From Echinicola vietnamensis DSM 17526 (GTDB lineage Bacteria > Bacteroidota > Bacteroidia > Cytophagales > Cyclobacteriaceae), in contig NC_019904.1 of the NCBI RefSeq assembly GCF_000325705.1, forward strand, positions 1,434,001 to 1,498,000: a DNA stretch of 64,000 nucleotides. The letters are read 5' to 3'. Position numbers and translations under genes: made by a program. The notes beneath the pieces were generated by a model that did no database searches, had not been told where the DNA came from, and saw nothing but the letters and a program-made list of their open reading frames with translations. Shown here one piece after another: positions 62,044-64,000 of this stretch. Every line of letters starts with the position of its first letter. Within the stretch, counting starts at the first letter, position 1.

Positions 62044-63675
62044 TTAATCTTCTCCAAGAAATGGGTAACGATAATCCGTCGGGGTGACGAAGGTTTCCTT
62101 GATGGTCCTTGGAGATACCCAGCGCAGCATGTTGATCATGGCTCCAGCCTTGTCGTTGGTGCCCGATTTTCTCGCACCACCAAACGGCTGCTGACCAACC
62201 ACCGCTCCGGTAGGTTTGTCGTTGATATAGAAGTTGCCGGCGGCATTTCTGAGCTTCTGAGTAGCCAGTTGTGCTGCGTAGCGATCGTGTGAGAAGATGG
62301 CACCGGTCAATCCATACGGAGAAGTTTGGTCTACCAGCTCAAGTGCTTCCTCAAAGTGATCTTCTTGGTAGACATAAATGGTCAACACTGGGCCAAAGAT
62401 TTCTTCACACATGGTCGTGTACATCGGGTCTTTGGTCAGCAGTACGGTGGGCTCTACGAAATAGCCCTTTGACTTGTCGTAATGACCACCGGCCACCACT
62501 TCCAATCCATCTGATTTAGCCGTGTCGATGTATTTGGCGATTTTATCAAAGGACTTCTCATCAATCACGGCGTTGATGAAGTTGCTGAAATCCTCAGGGC
62601 CGCCCATTTTAATGGAAGCCAAATCTTCCTGCATGTATTTTTTGACGTCTTCCCAAAGATTGGAAGGAATGTAGGCCCTTGATGCGGCTGAGCATTTTTG
62701 GCCTTGGAATTCGAATGCACCACGAACCAGGCCAGTGGCCAATTGCTTGGCGTCAGCAGACTTGTGTGCGATGACAAAGTCCTTACCACCCGTTTCGCCT
62801 ACGATGCGCGGGTAGGATTTATATTTTTCGATGTTGTTGCCAATGGTTTTCCAAATGGTTTGGAAGACTGCTGTCGATCCTGTGAAGTGGATGCCCGCAA
62901 ACTCAGGATGCTCAAAAATCACTTCCCCTGCAGCTGGTCCATCCACATAGACCAAGTTAATGACGCCATCAGGAACACCCGCTTCCCGGAATACCTGCAT
63001 CAGCAAATTTGCGGTATAGATCTGGGTGTATGCCGGCTTCCAGACCACGGTATTGCCCATCATGGCCGGTGCTGTAGGCAAGTTGCCCGCAATGGCCGTA
63101 AAGTTAAATGGGGTCAGGGCGAAGACAAAACCTTCCAATGGCCGTTGCTCCAGCCTGTTCCAAACACCATCTCCAGAAATAGGAGGCTGTTGTTTGTAAA
63201 TTTCGGTCATATACTTCACGTTGAACCGCAGAAAATCCACAATTTCACACGCCGAGTCAATTTCCGCTTGAAAGGCATTTTTAGACTGTCCCAACATGGT
63301 CGCTGCATTCATCTTATAGCGATAAGGACCAGCGATCAAGTCAGCAGCTTTTAGAAAAATTGCGGCACGTTGTTCCCACTCCATGGTTTCCCAAGCTTCT
63401 TTGGCGCCTAAAGCGGCATTGATAGCCTGTTCTACATGGGATTTGTCGCCTTCATGAAAATGCCCAAGAAGATGCTGATGGTCATGAGGAGGCGACAGTG
63501 GAATTTTATTCCCTGTTCTTACTTCTTCACTTCCAATATACATCGGAACATCCACTTCCTTGGAGCGGGCCTCTTGAAGGGCTGCTTGCAGCTTGGCTCG
63601 TGCTGGAGTTCCTGGTGCATAATCAAAAACCGGTTCGTTCTTTGGTTCCGGAACATTAAAAAAACCTTTTAGCAT
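62044..63675 (-). CDS. pruA: L-glutamate gamma-semialdehyde dehydrogenase (P5C dehydrogenase)
   Basis: A 543-residue NAD-dependent aldehyde dehydrogenase that completes proline breakdown to glutamate. The catalytic Cys is in FQGQKCSAASRAYI, the general-base Glu region is IVGETGGKDFV, and substrate/cofactor loops ALTPFNFTAIAGNLP and CEEIFGPVL are intact. The length and N-terminal extension match the stand-alone P5CDH group of Bacteroidota and mitochondria, not bifunctional PutA. No PutA/proline dehydrogenase is nearby. It has a good -7 box and a terminator. Confidence 0.95.
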   Translation of the reverse strand: MLKGFFNVPEPKNEPVFDYAPGTPARAKLQAALQEARSKEVDVPMYIGSEEVRTGNKIPLSPPHDHQHLLGHFHEGDKSHVEQAINAALGAKEAWETMEWEQRAAIFLKAADLIAGPYRYKMNAATMLGQSKNAFQAEIDSACEIVDFLRFNVKYMTEIYKQQPPISGDGVWNRLEQRPLEGFVFALTPFNFTAIAGNLPTAPAMMGNTVVWKPAYTQIYTANLLMQVFREAGVPDGVINLVYVDGPAAGEVIFEHPEFAGIHFTGSTAVFQTIWKTIGNNIEKYKSYPRIVGETGGKDFVIAHKSADAKQLATGLVRGAFEFQGQKCSAASRAYIPSNLWEDVKKYMQEDLASIKMGGPEDFSNFINAVIDEKSFDKIAKYIDTAKSDGLEVVAGGHYDKSKGYFVEPTVLLTKDPMYTTMCEEIFGPVLTIYVYQEDHFEEALELVDQTSPYGLTGAIFSHDRYAAQLATQKLRNAAGNFYINDKPTGAVVGQQPFGGARKSGTNDKAGAMINMLRWVSPRTIKETFVTPTDYRYPFLGED

Positions 63676-63706
63676 AATAATTTGAGTTTTATATATTCTG
63701 TGTGAA

Positions 63707-63714
63707 ACAAATAT
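63707..63714 (-). promoter_or_regulatory. -7 box of the pruA promoter
   Basis: On the minus strand TATATTTG matches TAnnTTTG; a TTTG lies 24 bp upstream. Transcription would start about 25 nt before the pruA ATG. Confidence 0.5.
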
Positions 63715-63760
63715 AGGAATATACCCTAAAATTCCATGCCAAAGTAGTCCTTTGGCGGGA

Positions 63761-64000
63761 TTATAGTATCTTTTTCAATTCCTCTAAATCACTAATGGTA
63801 TACGTGGCTATGGGTGTATGGTTTAGCTGAAAGGGATCAAAAAAGACTTGGTCAATGGATGCGTTTCTGGCACCTTCTATATCAGAGACCGGGTTATCCC
63901 CGATCATTAGGCATTCTTCAGGTGATGTGCCCAGTTGGTTCATGGTATATTCAAATATCCGTTTGTCGGGCTTTTTATGACCGGTGGTTTCTGAGGTGAC
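63761..64000 (-). CDS. HAD-superfamily hydrolase (YjjG-like nucleotidase), C-terminal part only
   Basis: The last 79 residues of a protein that continues beyond the window. The frame shows HAD motif III as GHKKPDKRIFEYTMN (catalytic Lys) and motif IV as MIGDNPVSDIEGARNA (Mg-binding Asp pair), then a short C-terminal tail. The TSETTGHKKPDKRIF context resembles YjjG pyrimidine nucleotidases, which dephosphorylate non-canonical nucleotides. The nucleophile Asp and cap domain are outside the window. Confidence 0.82.
   Translation of the reverse strand, partial: VTSETTGHKKPDKRIFEYTMNQLGTSPEECLMIGDNPVSDIEGARNASIDQVFFDPFQLNHTPIATYTISDLEELKKIL

Overview
The window looks like chromosomal DNA from a Bacteroidota bacterium of the order Cytophagales, most like the Cyclobacteriaceae (Echinicola/Algoriphagus/Cyclobacterium type). 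This is inferred from gene content: a GldE-type gene beside ssb and mutY, a SusC/SusD pair with FecR, CrtZ, an RprX/RprY-like two-component system, DUF4221 and DUF4403 lipoproteins, TAnnTTTG promoter boxes and little reliance on Shine-Dalgarno sites. I found no rRNA, tRNA, prophage, CRISPR array or intact transposase gene.

Layout. 1-5.0 kb is housekeeping: gldE(partial)-ssb and mutY leftward, then HU, a TPR membrane protein, a 29-residue COX24-like ribosomal protein and RNase G rightward. 5.5-15.8 kb holds coaX, a GNAT, DUF4286, a crtZ gene overlapping a CarH-type B12-binding MerR regulator, a TetR regulator, msrB-msrA, an orphan lipoprotein and an nth-asnB-glycosyltransferase operon. 15.8-17.3 kb is an unusual array: a small lipoprotein gene encoding a Kunitz/BPTI-like domain, followed by three tandem 349-bp units that each carry only the 3' half of that domain; one unit is interrupted by a 186-bp foldback element with terminal inverted repeats. 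17.6-24.9 kb is an acetate-type uptake/activation module: DUF4212 plus Na+/solute symporter, acetyl-CoA synthetase, a cNMP/CBS/DUF294 regulator and a DnaQ-like exonuclease. A DUF4160/DUF2442 pair and a DUF4403 lipoprotein follow.

27.2-49.3 kb is carbohydrate catabolism, almost all leftward. One operon has a DapA/NanA-family aldolase, an SSS symporter and a FucI-like isomerase. A second, larger operon has a sugar isomerase, a two-subunit transketolase, a complete ribose-type ABC importer with DUF2291, and an FGGY kinase. This combination fits the transketolase route for D-apiose; that assignment is inference. SusD, a SusC with an STN domain, and FecR lie just upstream, but no ECF sigma gene accompanies them.

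49.7-64 kb holds a stand-alone A-T-TE NRPS-like enzyme, an RprXY-like two-component system divergent from a secreted protein (three TTAACA hexamers at 10-bp period lie between them), lysA, gltX, a small conserved-looking gene, a beta-barrel protein, a DUF4221 lipoprotein, pruA and the end of a HAD hydrolase. Factor-independent terminators mark many gene ends. Several gene-poor gaps (5.0-5.5, 57.4-57.9, 60.5-60.8 kb) share degenerate dispersed sequence elements.
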